Shown here: positions 52,246 to 59,922 of the stretch, in pieces
Layout of the letters: each line of letters begins with the position of its first letter
How positions within the stretch are numbered: position 1 is the first letter of the stretch
Origin: Oscillospiraceae bacterium
Lineage (GTDB): Bacteria > Bacillota > Clostridia > Oscillospirales > Oscillospiraceae
Assembly: GCA_015067565.1 (NCBI GenBank)
Contig: SVMF01000001.1
Location: forward strand, 62,001 to 126,000
DNA: 64,000 bases
Reading direction: 5' to 3'
Notes under the pieces: model-generated
What the model was told of the DNA's origin: nothing
The model's database searches: none
What the model saw: only the letters and a program-made list of their open reading frames with translations
Made by a program: the position numbers and the translations under genes

Positions 52246-52935
52246 ATGTGCAACATCAAAAAGTATTTGGCAGAATTTCTCGGCACCTTTGTTCTCGTTG
52301 TCTTTGCCTGCGGAACGGCCATCGTAACCGGCTGTGGCGTCGAGGGTGGTTGGCTGCTGACGGCTCTGGCCTTCGGCCTTGTCATCGTCGCCATGGCTTA
52401 CAGCATCGGCAACATTTCCGGCTGCCACATCAATCCTGCCGTCTCCATCGCAATGCTCGTTTCCAAGAAGCTGAGCGTGAAGGATTTCATCGGCTACATC
52501 GCAGCTCAGTTCGCAGGTGGCCTTGCAGGCGCAGGTGTTCTGTCCATCTATTTCAAGCCCGAAATTGCTTTCGCAACCAACCGTTTGGTAACCGACGGCA
52601 TGCCTGTTGATTTCGCATGCACCGGTGTCGGTGTTACGATCCTGGCAGAGGTTCTGCTAACCTTCGTGTTTGTCTTTGCCATCCTGGGTGTGACCTCCAA
52701 GGTTGAAAATGCCAACGTTTCCGGCATCGTCATTGGTCTGACCCTCACCCTTGTCCACATCATCGGCATCGGCCTGACCGGTACCTCCGTCAACCCCGCC
52801 CGCAGCTTCGGTGTTGCCCTGATTCAGGGTGGCGACGCTCTGAAGAATGTTTGGATCTTCATCGTTGCGCCTCTCGCCGGCGGCATTCTGGCTGCCCTCG
52901 TCTGGAAGTTCCTCTCGGGCAAGAAAGAGCAGTAA
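52246..52935 (+). CDS. Aquaporin, AqpZ-like (MIP family)
   Basis: 229 residues with six membrane helices and both NPA half-helices: SGCHINPAVSIAM and GTSVNPARSFGVAL. A His in TM5 (VHIIGIG) and the Arg after the second NPA fit the narrow water-type filter rather than a glycerol facilitator. ATG 52246 lies seven bases after AAGGAGG. Followed by a terminator hairpin that has been duplicated around a repeat element. Confidence 0.9.
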   Translation: MCNIKKYLAEFLGTFVLVVFACGTAIVTGCGVEGGWLLTALAFGLVIVAMAYSIGNISGCHINPAVSIAMLVSKKLSVKDFIGYIAAQFAGGLAGAGVLSIYFKPEIAFATNRLVTDGMPVDFACTGVGVTILAEVLLTFVFVFAILGVTSKVENANVSGIVIGLTLTLVHIIGIGLTGTSVNPARSFGVALIQGGDALKNVWIFIVAPLAGGILAALVWKFLSGKKEQ

Positions 52936-52947
52936 TCATTCACAAAC

Positions 52948-52976
52948 AGCACCGCCTTCACGCCGAAGGCGGTGCT
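52948..52976 (+). terminator. Terminator of the aquaporin gene, left duplicate
   Basis: AGCACCGCCTTC / GAAGGCGGTGCT with a short loop. Exactly repeated at 53231-53259 on the far side of element B. Confidence 0.8.
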
Positions 52977-53229
52977 CAGAGTGTCAAAAAAGTCGCCAAT
53001 CGTCAAAATGCAAATTTTTGACGATTGGCGATCTGTGTTCAAATAAGCGATTGCGACATATCTCCGATACAACAAAAAAGCACTTAAAATGCTTGCTGCG
53101 CAAGGCATTTTGACTTACATCGCAAACCGAGCTCTACCGTACCATCGTACGCCGACGAGCTCGGTTTGCTCGTCTTGCCGACTTTTTGAGCTCTGCCAGT
53201 CTGTCGAAAAACAAGTTTTTCGACAGACT
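52977..53229 (-). mobile_element. MITE-like hairpin element, copy B
   Basis: 253 bases, inverted and almost identical relative to 22934-23187. Ends CAGAGTGTCAAAAAAGTCG (52977) and CGACTTTTTGAGCTCTG (to 53195), plus the outer hairpin AGTCTGTCGAAAA..TTTTCGACAGACT (to 53229). Contains the perfect palindrome 52993-53031 and GAGCTCGGTTTGC / GCAAACCGAGCTC arms. No coding capacity. Flanked by an exact 29-base direct repeat of the aquaporin terminator. Confidence 0.82.
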
Positions 53230-53230
53230 C

Positions 53231-53259
53231 AGCACCGCCTTCACGCCGAAGGCGGTGCT
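53231..53259 (+). terminator. Terminator hairpin, right duplicate
   Basis: Identical to 52948-52976. Its last base touches the -35 of the DUF362 gene promoter, so the duplicate isolates that promoter from read-through. Confidence 0.8.
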
Positions 53260-53287
53260 TGCTTTTTGCGCGTTCATCGTTTATAAT
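53259..53287 (+). promoter_or_regulatory. Promoter for the DUF362 gene
   Basis: TTGCTT (53259-53264), 17 bases, TATAAT (53282-53287), 28 bases before the ATG. Confidence 0.7.
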
Positions 53288-53314
53288 AAAAGAAAAACAA
53301 CGGAGGGAACGAAT

Positions 53315-54409
53315 ATGGTACAATCCAAGGTTTACTTCACCACATTTCGCACAACCATGCACGAAAATCTTCAGCAAAAGCTCATGCGTCTGATGCTCAC
53401 GGCCGGTATGGACAAGATCGATTTTGAAAATAAGTATGTTGCCGTGAAGCTGCACTTCGGCGAACCCGGCAATCTGGCTTATCTGCGCCCGAATTATGCC
53501 AAGACGGTCGTTGATCTGATCAAGCAGCTCGGCGGCAAGCCTTTCTTAACCGACTGCAACACGCTGTATGTCGGTGGTCGCAAGAATGCCCTCGACCATC
53601 TGGAATCGGCCTATCAAAACGGCTTTAACCCCTACAATCTCGGCTGTCACCTGCTGATTGCCGACGGTCTGAAGGGCACGGATGATGTCGAAGTTCCGGT
53701 GAACGGTGAGTATGTCAAGAATGCAAAAATCGGTCGAGCAATCATGGATGCAGATATTATCGTCTCTCTGACCCACTTCAAAGGTCACGAAATGACCGGC
53801 TTCGGTGGCGCAATCAAGAACATCGGCATGGGTGGCGGCTCCCGTGCAGGCAAGATGGAGATGCACTCGGCCGGTAAGCCCATCGTCTATGAGGATAAAT
53901 GCATCGGCTGTAACGCCTGCGCCAAGGCCTGCGCGCATGGCGCACCGATTTTGGAAAATCGCAAAATGCATATCGACCACGACAAGTGCCTCGGCTGCGG
54001 CCGTTGCATCGGTGCATGTCCCGTCGATGCCATCGACGCCGCAAACGACGAAAGCGCAACCGTCCTGAACTGCAAGATGGCAGAATATACCAAGGCGATC
54101 TTGCAAGACAGACCCCACTTCCACATCAGCCTGATCTGCGATGTTAGTCCCGTTTGCGACTGCTACGGTGTCAATGATGTCCCCATCATTTCTGACATCG
54201 GTATGCTCGCCTCCTTCGACCCCGTTGCACTCGACTTAGCTTGTGCCGATGCATGCAACAAGATGCCCCGCAACGAAGTCTATGATTACGCAAAAGATGA
54301 CAAGGATCTCTTCCACGCGCTGCATACCATCACCGATTGGCGTGCACAAATCACACACGGCGTCAAAATCGGTCTCGGCTCGGATCGCTATGAGTTAATC
54401 GAGATCTAA
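53315..54409 (+). CDS. DUF362 domain protein with two ferredoxin motifs
   Basis: 364 residues. N-terminal and C-terminal halves form DUF362 (VAVKLHFGEPGNLAYLRP, LTHFKGHEMTGFGGAIKNIG, ISDIGMLASFDPVALDLAC). An inserted 2[4Fe-4S] ferredoxin carries CIGCNACAKACAHGA and CLGCGRCIGACPVDA. Such proteins are common in anaerobes; function unknown, probably electron transfer. ATG 53315 follows GGAGGG. Its end overlaps the end of the convergent thioredoxin-like gene. Confidence 0.88.
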   Translation: MVQSKVYFTTFRTTMHENLQQKLMRLMLTAGMDKIDFENKYVAVKLHFGEPGNLAYLRPNYAKTVVDLIKQLGGKPFLTDCNTLYVGGRKNALDHLESAYQNGFNPYNLGCHLLIADGLKGTDDVEVPVNGEYVKNAKIGRAIMDADIIVSLTHFKGHEMTGFGGAIKNIGMGGGSRAGKMEMHSAGKPIVYEDKCIGCNACAKACAHGAPILENRKMHIDHDKCLGCGRCIGACPVDAIDAANDESATVLNCKMAEYTKAILQDRPHFHISLICDVSPVCDCYGVNDVPIISDIGMLASFDPVALDLACADACNKMPRNEVYDYAKDDKDLFHALHTITDWRAQITHGVKIGLGSDRYELIEI

Positions 54410-54682
54410 GATCCTACACCACTGTTCATAAGACCGTTCGCCCCGAACGCGTTGCATAACCTTTCCATCCCGAAGCAAGATACTTGTCGGAACGCTGATC
54501 AGCTGAAAGTTTTTTGCAAGTCGCTTCTGCTTCGACGCATCCACACGGTAAAATTCATAGCGTTCTTTGTGGCGCTCGGTCAACTCCTGCGGAAGCGTCG
54601 GCTCATCGGAAAATTCGATCACGAGCGGAAGTCCGGCTGCTTCCACCTTCGCGCCAAAATTTTTATATGTCAGTTCCGTCAT
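54395..54682 (-). CDS. Thioredoxin-fold protein lacking the CxxC motif
   Basis: 95 residues with thioredoxin topology: LVIEFSDEPTLPQEL stands where the WCGPC active site would be and has no Cys; YRVDASKQKRLAKNFQLISV and VPTSILLRDGKVMQRVRG keep the cis-Pro loop and last strands. No thiol-disulfide activity expected. The ribosome site GGGAG lies inside the right arm of a perfect 12-base-pair hairpin, so translation may be shut unless the hairpin opens. The 3' end overlaps the DUF362 gene by 15 bases. Confidence 0.72.
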   Translation of the reverse strand: MTELTYKNFGAKVEAAGLPLVIEFSDEPTLPQELTERHKERYEFYRVDASKQKRLAKNFQLISVPTSILLRDGKVMQRVRGERSYEQWCRILDLD

Positions 54683-54686
54683 AAAA

Positions 54687-54728
54687 ATCGCTCCCTTGCG
54701 TTTTTCTTAGTTTGCTCAAGGGAGCGAT
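54687..54728 (-). terminator. Terminator hairpin that also covers a ribosome site
   Basis: Stem ATCGCTCCCTTG / CAAGGGAGCGAT (12 pairs, 18-base loop). On the minus strand it is followed by TTTTT and then the ATG of the thioredoxin-like gene, whose GGGAG is in the stem. Ends transcription of the kinase-like gene or controls the next one. Confidence 0.75.
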
Positions 54729-54749
54729 CTTTTTTCATGTCAGTTTCTG

Positions 54750-55343
54750 TCATTTGGCAGCCTGCACAATGATCTGCGCACAGGTCTCCAGACCGAGAGC
54801 CGCACTATTGAGGCACAGAGAATAATTCTTCATCGCACCCCATTCACGGCCAGTATAGTTTCTGTAATAAACCCTGCGTTTCTGATCCTTCTCTGCCAGG
54901 CGCTTTTCAGGGGATTTGTCCTTCTTTCCGTAGCATTCGACAATGCGCTTCGCACGGCTTTCCATATCCGAGCAGATAAAAACATGCAGCGCATCCTTGC
55001 GTTCCCGCAAAATGTAGTCGGCACATCGTCCAACGATCACGCAGCCGCCTTTGTCCGCAAGCTCACGGATGATATTTTCCTGCTCCAGGTACAGCTTGTC
55101 CTGCACCGACATTCCGCCTGCGGTATACTGGCTAGCCGTAGCAAGGGAAAACAGCAGGCTACTGCGCGCACCGGCATACTCTCCGCATTCTTCAATGAAT
55201 GCCGAGGAAAAACCGCTGCGCTCTGCCACTTGGTTGACGATCTCGCTATCATAGAACGCATAGCCCAGAAGCTCGGCAACACGCTTGCCGATTGTTCTGC
55301 CGCCGCTGCCGAATTCACGGCTGATTGTAATCACATTTTTCAT
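54750..55343 (-). CDS. Cytidylate kinase-like family protein
   Basis: 197 residues with a P-loop variant typical of the Cmk-like family (ITISREFGSGGRTIGKRVAE), a YDSEIVNQVAERSGFS segment and the lid region KRIVECYGKKDKSPEKRLAEKDQKRRVYYRNYTG. Probably a nucleotide kinase, but distinct from canonical cytidylate kinase; substrate unknown. Ends before the hairpin at 54687. Separated from murI by 11 bases, likely cotranscribed. Confidence 0.85.
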   Translation of the reverse strand: MKNVITISREFGSGGRTIGKRVAELLGYAFYDSEIVNQVAERSGFSSAFIEECGEYAGARSSLLFSLATASQYTAGGMSVQDKLYLEQENIIRELADKGGCVIVGRCADYILRERKDALHVFICSDMESRAKRIVECYGKKDKSPEKRLAEKDQKRRVYYRNYTGREWGAMKNYSLCLNSAALGLETCAQIIVQAAK

Positions 55344-55354
55344 GATAACCCTCC

Positions 55355-56110
55355 TTAGCAGTTCATATTCAACAACGTTTCCGACAATTTTGCCATCGGC
55401 TCAAGACTGTTGGTCAAAAGCAACGTCCCCTCACCCTCACGCAAAAGGCCTGCATGAGAAATACGGCGCTGGGTCTCTTTCGCCGTTCCCTCTGCGCCGT
55501 CGAAGATCTGCACATTCTCTCCAACAACCGCACGGATCGCCTTTTTCAGGAACGGATAGTGTGTACAGCCGAGCACGATCGCATCCATGCCGCTTTCCAA
55601 CGCCGGCATAAGTCCCTTGGCAATGGCACTACGGGCATCTTCAGAGTCCAGCTCTCCCCGTTCGACAAAGGAAACCAGCTCAGGACACGGACATCTAATA
55701 ATGTGGCAACTCCGACCGCAAAGCCGCATCAGCTCCTCAAACTTGCGCTCACGGAGCGTCGTCTCCGTCGCCATGACAGCAATGCGCCCCTCAGGAAACC
55801 GTTCGACCGCAGGCTTGAGCGCCGGCTCAATGCCGATGATAATGTGCTGCGGATACATCTCACGCAGTTCCTGCGCAGCAACGCTGGTCGCCGTATTGCA
55901 GGCAATCACCAAGGCCTTTGCCTCGTCAAGCAGTCGCTGTGCATGGCGGATCGTCAGTTCCCGAATCTCCTCATAAGGCCGAGAGCCGTATGGCGCATTC
56001 TCAGAATCACCAAAATACACAAAATTCTCCGCAGGCATGGACTTCCTCAGTGCTCGCAAAACACTGACGCCCCCCACACCGGAGTCAAAAACCGCAATGG
56101 GTCTGTTCAT
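55355..56110 (-). CDS. murI: Glutamate racemase MurI
   Basis: 251 residues producing D-glutamate for peptidoglycan. Motifs: IAVFDSGVGGVSVLRAL, first catalytic Cys in VIACNTATSVAAQELRE, second in IVLGCTHYPFLKKAI. Two ATG codons in tandem (56113 and 56110) follow AAGG; the second is listed. Starts within a few bases of the upstream lipoprotein stop, so the genes form one operon. Confidence 0.95.
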   Translation of the reverse strand: MNRPIAVFDSGVGGVSVLRALRKSMPAENFVYFGDSENAPYGSRPYEEIRELTIRHAQRLLDEAKALVIACNTATSVAAQELREMYPQHIIIGIEPALKPAVERFPEGRIAVMATETTLRERKFEELMRLCGRSCHIIRCPCPELVSFVERGELDSEDARSAIAKGLMPALESGMDAIVLGCTHYPFLKKAIRAVVGENVQIFDGAEGTAKETQRRISHAGLLREGEGTLLLTNSLEPMAKLSETLLNMNC

Positions 56111-56114
56111 CATT

Positions 56115-56882
56115 TCAGCCTTCATACGGATAGACATAGGCAATATAAGACGAAATATCTTGGCTGCTCAGGCCTTCGGGCAGCTTGTCGCTTGAGAGAA
56201 TAAACTCCTTCGTCGAGGCGCTGAAGATGTCACTGAGCACCGCGATCGGCTCATTATCCAAGTCGTAAAGCACCACAGCTGCAACCAGGAGGCCTTCCGG
56301 ATCCTCCTCGGATTGATACATTCCGTAAATCTCCACGCCAAAGGCAGAATCGCGTACCTGAACATCCTCGACAGGATATCTCACAATGTGGTTGGCCCGT
56401 TCGATATTCGGCTGCATCTGCACCGTTAGCTCGGCATTCTCATTCAAATCGGCTTGCACCTGCTCAAAATAGTAGCCGGTCTCGCCCGGTTCGATGCTCA
56501 CAGGATAGCAGACTGCATCCGTCAGTGTCATAAGATGCTCACCGTCAGCAAAGACATCAATATTGCTGTAAGAAAGGCAGATCTCCTCTTGGCTGACATT
56601 TCGGAAGCCGACAAGCACATCCATCCAGATATTTCCCACATTGTCCCGCCGTGTCTTGGCAGAAGAATATACAAGCTCAATATACTCGATCGGCTCCTGG
56701 GGCTGAGTTTCCTCGGGAATCTCGGGTAATATCGTCGGCTGCGTCATTGACTCCTCGCTCGGCTGCATGTGCTGCGTCGTCTCAGGCTCGTAAGTAATCA
56801 CATCCACATCCGTCTGCGCATCACAGGCAAAAAGGCCCAAGCACAGCACGCATGCCAGAAACAATCCGATCCGTTTTTTCAT
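56115..56882 (-). CDS. Lipoprotein of unknown function
   Basis: 255 residues with a clear lipoprotein signal (MKKRIGLFLACVLCLGLFAC, Cys as lipid site), a Pro/Glu/Thr-rich spacer (PTILPEIPEETQPQEP) and a C-terminal strand-rich domain of about 190 residues, with an Ig-like look (VLVGFRNVSQEEICLSYSN; VSIEPGETGYYFEQV). Not recognised beyond that. AAGGAG precedes the ATG. Upstream of murI in the same transcript. Confidence 0.72.
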   Translation of the reverse strand: MKKRIGLFLACVLCLGLFACDAQTDVDVITYEPETTQHMQPSEESMTQPTILPEIPEETQPQEPIEYIELVYSSAKTRRDNVGNIWMDVLVGFRNVSQEEICLSYSNIDVFADGEHLMTLTDAVCYPVSIEPGETGYYFEQVQADLNENAELTVQMQPNIERANHIVRYPVEDVQVRDSAFGVEIYGMYQSEEDPEGLLVAAVVLYDLDNEPIAVLSDIFSASTKEFILSSDKLPEGLSSQDISSYIAYVYPYEG

Positions 56883-56962
56883 CTGTATCTCCTTTCGAAT
56901 CTTTTCTTTTATTATAGCAGAAAATCCTTCAAATGAAAAGAAAAAAAGTTTGAAAATAATGC

Positions 56963-56991
56963 TTGACAATCATCCCTTCAGGTGCTATAAT
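56963..56991 (+). promoter_or_regulatory. Promoter of infC-rpmI-rplT
   Basis: TTGACA (56963-56968), 17 bases, TATAAT (56986-56991) with extended TG: a strong, consensus promoter. Confidence 0.85.
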
Positions 56992-56999
56992 GACTTGGC

Positions 57000-57121
57000 A
57001 AATGAAGAAGGTCGGCAGCACCGTCCTCACCTCCAGCGAAGCGAAGAGGTTGAATATCCTACAATATCGCACATAAAGTGCGTTTGTTTGATGCGGGTGC
57101 TGTTGGCATCCGCAATTTTTT
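57000..57121 (+). promoter_or_regulatory. infC operon leader with attenuator (L20-leader type)
   Basis: About 120 bases of structured leader ending in an intrinsic terminator: stem TGCGGGTGC / GCATCCGCA (57092-57114) with a run of T. In Firmicutes the infC-rpmI-rplT leader is controlled by ribosomal protein L20; the position and the terminator fit. I infer the L20 mechanism from context. Confidence 0.7.
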
Positions 57122-57147
57122 GTCTTTGAAAATGGAGGTGCTTTCCC

Positions 57148-57666
57148 ATCAGCAAATTAGATCATCAGCTCAACGAGGAAATTCGGGACAAAGAAGTTCG
57201 CTTGATTGGTGCGGACGGAGTCATGGTAGGAATCGTTACATCCGAGGCTGCATTGGCTATGGCTGAGGAGAATGAGCTTGACCTGGTCAAGATCTCTCCG
57301 AACGCTGTTCCCCCTGTTTGCAAGATCATGGATTACGGCAAGTTCCGCTTTGACCAGCTCAAGAAAGAGAAAGAAGCCAAGAAAAATCAGCGTGTTGTCG
57401 AGATCAAGGAGATCCGCATGTCTCCCGGCATCGACACAAATGACCTGAATACCAAGATGCGTAACGCCTGCAAGTTCCTGACCGACGGCAACCGAGTCAA
57501 GGTCACGGTTCGTTTCCGCGGTCGTGAGATGGCGCACACGGAGATCGGCGAGCAGCTTTTGATCCGATTCGCAGATGGCTGTGCCGAAGTTTCCAACCTT
57601 GACAAAAAACCAAAGCTTGAGGGCAGAAATATGTCAATCTTCCTGTCCCCGAAGACTGCAAAATAA
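57148..57666 (+). CDS. infC: Translation initiation factor IF-3, ATC start
   Basis: 172-residue IF3: N-terminal domain (NEEIRDKEVRLIGADGVMVG), linker helix, C-terminal domain (IRMSPGIDTNDLNTKMRNA, VTVRFRGREMAHTEIGEQL). No ATG, GTG or TTG gives a full-length protein; ATC at 57148 lies seven bases after GGAGGTG and gives the normal length. Rare start codons on infC (ATT in E. coli) let IF3 repress its own synthesis, so ATC is expected to be regulatory. First gene of the operon. Confidence 0.93.
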   Translation: MSKLDHQLNEEIRDKEVRLIGADGVMVGIVTSEAALAMAEENELDLVKISPNAVPPVCKIMDYGKFRFDQLKKEKEAKKNQRVVEIKEIRMSPGIDTNDLNTKMRNACKFLTDGNRVKVTVRFRGREMAHTEIGEQLLIRFADGCAEVSNLDKKPKLEGRNMSIFLSPKTAK

Positions 57667-57684
57667 TTACAAAGGAGAATACAC

Positions 57685-57882
57685 ATGCCGAAACTGAAGA
57701 CCCACAGTGGTGCAAAGAAGAGATTCAATCTCACCAAGACCGGAAAAGTTAAGAGAGCTCACGCTTTCAAGAGCCATATCCTCACCAAGAAGGACACCAA
57801 GCGCGGCCGTCGTCTGAGAAGCACGACTTACGCTGATGTCACCAACGTCGAGACCATCAAAAAGATGATCCCGTACAAATAA
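57685..57882 (+). CDS. rpmI: 50S ribosomal protein L35
   Basis: 65 residues, very basic: [20 protein letters not shown] and a C-terminal [11 protein letters not shown]. Follows infC by 18 bases with AAAGGAG upstream. Cotranscribed with infC and rplT. Confidence 0.97.
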   Translation: MPKLKTHSGAKKRFNLTKTGKVKRAHAFKSHILTKKDTKRGRRLRSTTYADVTNVETIKKMIPYK

Positions 57883-57903
57883 TCGGATAGGAGGATATAA
57901 GAA

Positions 57904-58257
57904 ATGGCAAGAGTGAAAGGCGCGATGATGACGCGCAAGAGAAGAAATAAGGTTCTGAAGCTGGCTAAGTCCTACTGGGGCTCCAAGTCCACCCACTTCA
58001 AGATGGCTAAGCAGGCTGTCAAGAAGTCCGCTGTTTACGCATATGTTGGCCGTAAGCACAAGAAGCGCGACTTCCGCCGTCTGTGGATCGCTCGTATCAG
58101 CGCCGCTGTTAAGCCCTATGGTCTGAACTACTCCCGTTTCATGAACGGTTTGAAGAAGGCTAACATCGACCTGAACCGTAAGGCTCTGTCCGAGATGGCT
58201 ATCAATGACGCAGCTGCATTCGCAGCACTCGTCGAGACCGCTAAGAAGGCTATCTAA
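57904..58257 (+). CDS. rplT: 50S ribosomal protein L20
   Basis: 117 residues: [57 protein letters not shown]. Also the likely repressor acting on the infC leader. Strong GGAGGA ribosome site; terminator follows. Confidence 0.98.
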   Translation: MARVKGAMMTRKRRNKVLKLAKSYWGSKSTHFKMAKQAVKKSAVYAYVGRKHKKRDFRRLWIARISAAVKPYGLNYSRFMNGLKKANIDLNRKALSEMAINDAAAFAALVETAKKAI

Positions 58258-58268
58258 TTTAGAACAAA

Positions 58269-58304
58269 ACCGTGTCTGTGCAAATTGCGCAGACACGGTT
58301 TTTT
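58269..58304 (+). terminator. Terminator of the infC operon
   Basis: Stem ACCGTGTCTG / CAGACACGGT followed by TTTTTT. Confidence 0.92.
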
Positions 58305-58353
58305 ATTCTTCCCGTGACAATTCATCCGTTTCATTTGTCTTGTAGACAGACTG

Positions 58354-58385
58354 AGAAGAACGACCCAAGACGGGTCGTTCTTCTT
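58354..58385. terminator. Terminator for the YegP-like gene
   Basis: Stem AGAAGAACGACCC / GGGTCGTTCTTCT, U-rich on the minus strand side, between convergent genes. Confidence 0.85.
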
Positions 58386-58393
58386 TTACATAA

Positions 58394-58762
58394 TTACTCC
58401 TCGATAACAGCAGCGTCGACAGCATTCTTGCGGACGGACTCAACGCCGTTCTTGCAGGAAGCCATGGCCTTGTAGCCTTCGCTGACGGCGATGATCTGGC
58501 CGTTTCTTGCCTTCAGGCGGAAGCGGAACTCGCCTGCCTTGTCAGTGTAGATCTCGAACTTCGGGTTCTTCTCGGTCTCGAAGCCCTCAACCGTCTGATC
58601 CTCGAGTGCTGCGATCGGAGCATTCTTTGCAACGCTCTCGATGCCGTTGCGGCAAGCAGCTTCGCTCTCGTAAATCTCGGAGGTAGCGATGACTTCACCG
58701 TTGGTGGCCTTCAGATCGAATTTGATGCCGGTATTGGTCTTACGAATAACAAATTTTCCCAT
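58394..58762 (-). CDS. YegP-family protein (two DUF1508 repeats)
   Basis: 122 residues built from two DUF1508 repeats: FDLKATNGEVIATSEIYESE with NGIESVAKNA, and FRFRLKARNGQIIAVSEGYK with NGVESVRKNA. Each forms a small beta-hairpin plus helix unit. Cytoplasmic; function unknown, possibly a binder of small ligands or nucleic acids. GGAG-rich ribosome site. Confidence 0.85.
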   Translation of the reverse strand: MGKFVIRKTNTGIKFDLKATNGEVIATSEIYESEAACRNGIESVAKNAPIAALEDQTVEGFETEKNPKFEIYTDKAGEFRFRLKARNGQIIAVSEGYKAMASCKNGVESVRKNAVDAAVIEE

Positions 58763-58791
58763 AATTGTATCTCCTTTACAAAAATAAATTT

Positions 58792-59010
58792 TCAGAAAAT
58801 ATCCTTCAGCTTACCGACGATCCCGGAAAGCTTATCAGCGGTCAATGCAGCCTTTACACCGTCGATCACCTTATCGGCAACGCCGTCGGGAATGTCCACA
58901 CCGAGCAGCTTCTCGATGGTCTTTTCAGGATCCTTGGTAAAATCCTTTGCCAAAGAGGGATCCCCTTTGATCTTATCAACGATCTCTGTGATCTTTCCTT
59001 TGATGTCCAT
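58792..59010 (-). CDS. Small helical protein resembling RiPP-leader-like families
   Basis: 72 residues, mostly helical: MDIKGKITEIVDKIKGDPSL, then KDFTKDPEKTIEKLLGVDIP and DGVADKVIDGVKAAL. The DPxxxIExxLGVxxPDG stretch resembles the leader region of nitrile-hydratase-like (NHLP) and Nif11-type precursor peptides, but no Gly-Gly cleavage site or modifying enzymes are near. Similar small proteins are widespread in Clostridia with unknown role. Good ribosome site (AGGAG). Confidence 0.65.
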   Translation of the reverse strand: MDIKGKITEIVDKIKGDPSLAKDFTKDPEKTIEKLLGVDIPDGVADKVIDGVKAALTADKLSGIVGKLKDIF

Positions 59011-59190
59011 TGTATCTCCTTTCCGTCCCGAAGACTGGTTGGTATGAATATTATATAATCTTACTCTCCATTTTTCAACAGTTTTTTGTGATTTGTGATA
59101 AAAAAAGTATTTGCGTCATTTGTCGGAACGCTGTAGCTCCTCCCGGCATAGGCTGAAACGAGGTAAGACCTCAAAAAGGAGGAATCGATC

Positions 59191-59652
59191 TTGGAACTGA
59201 GAAAGCAGCCAATGACAAATCTGTCAGATGAGCGGAGCGGAATACTACCTGCAAACGCGCCCCTGGCGACCCCCTTCGTCCCCTTCCAGCGTAACAATCC
59301 CAGAACCTATCCGGCAGCACAGGGCGCAGTCAAAGGAACTCTCTTCCCCGGCCTTGATCTTCCGTATATGGGGATGGTGAACGCCGGCTCCCTCAACAAA
59401 ACTCATCTGCAGGAACTGCAGGCCTTGTCCTTTGCCCTGACCGAGCTTGGCGAATATCTCGACACACACGGCGATGATCAAGATGCCTTTGAGCTATTTC
59501 AATCCTATGCGGCGCTTTACAAAAAAGGTCGTGAGGAGTACGAAAAGATGCATAGGCCGCTCACCCAGCGTGCATCCGCCATGTCAAACCGCTACAACTG
59601 GATGAATGACCCTTGGCCGTGGGAATACGCCGCCAATAAGGAGGAGGGTTGA
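59191..59652 (+). CDS. Fused spore coat protein CotJA-CotJB
   Basis: 153 residues, TTG start eight bases after AAAGGAGG. The first part (about 28-65: TPFVPFQRNNPRTYPAAQGA, LFPGLDLPYMG) is CotJA; the rest (about 67-150: LNKTHLQELQALSFALTELG, SNRYNWMNDPWPWEYA) is CotJB. In most spore-formers these are separate genes of cotJABC. The protein joins the inner spore coat. Downstream cotJC is truncated, so this operon is broken. Confidence 0.87.
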   Translation: MELRKQPMTNLSDERSGILPANAPLATPFVPFQRNNPRTYPAAQGAVKGTLFPGLDLPYMGMVNAGSLNKTHLQELQALSFALTELGEYLDTHGDDQDAFELFQSYAALYKKGREEYEKMHRPLTQRASAMSNRYNWMNDPWPWEYAANKEEG

Positions 59653-59654
59653 GT

Positions 59655-59684
59655 ATGTTTGTGTATGAAAAGAAGCTTCAGTAA
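59655..59684 (+). pseudogene. cotJC: cotJC remnant (first nine codons)
   Basis: ATG with GAGGAGG upstream, encoding MFVYEKKLQ and then TAA. This is the conserved start of CotJC (a manganese-catalase-like coat protein, normally M-W/F-x-YEKKLQYPV). Homology stops exactly where sequence of a mobile-element recombinase begins on the other strand. Confidence 0.8.
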
Positions 59685-59922
59685 AAGCATTTCTCTTTTC
59701 AAGGGATGTACCGCTGAGACCTTCATCCGCAAAGATGCCCACATTGCTCCAATTCGGATGCTTTTTGAAAAGACTTGCAAAGAACCTCTCTTGGGATGCA
59801 AGCGAGTTCTTTTGGTCTGTATCATCAGTAGATACACGGCAATAGGCACAGACATTATGTATTTCGTTATCTTGGGTTTTTAGTAGTCTTTGCTTTGGTT
59901 GTCTGACTTCTGTTGTTGCCAT
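59683..59922 (-). pseudogene. Serine recombinase, N-terminal fragment
   Basis: Reading leftward from ATG 59922 (AGGAGG upstream): CAYCRVSTDDTDQKNSLASQ (catalytic Ser in YCRVS) and GIFADEGLSGTSLEKRNAF, typical of large serine recombinases. Homology ends at the cotJC junction and the frame then runs through coat-gene DNA. The rest of the catalytic and DNA-binding parts are gone, so it is inactive. Confidence 0.85.

Noticed and set aside
57202-57666. infC starting at ATG 57202
   Set aside because: Would remove about 18 conserved N-terminal residues including NEEIRDKEVRLIG; no ribosome site there, whereas ATC 57148 is ideally placed.
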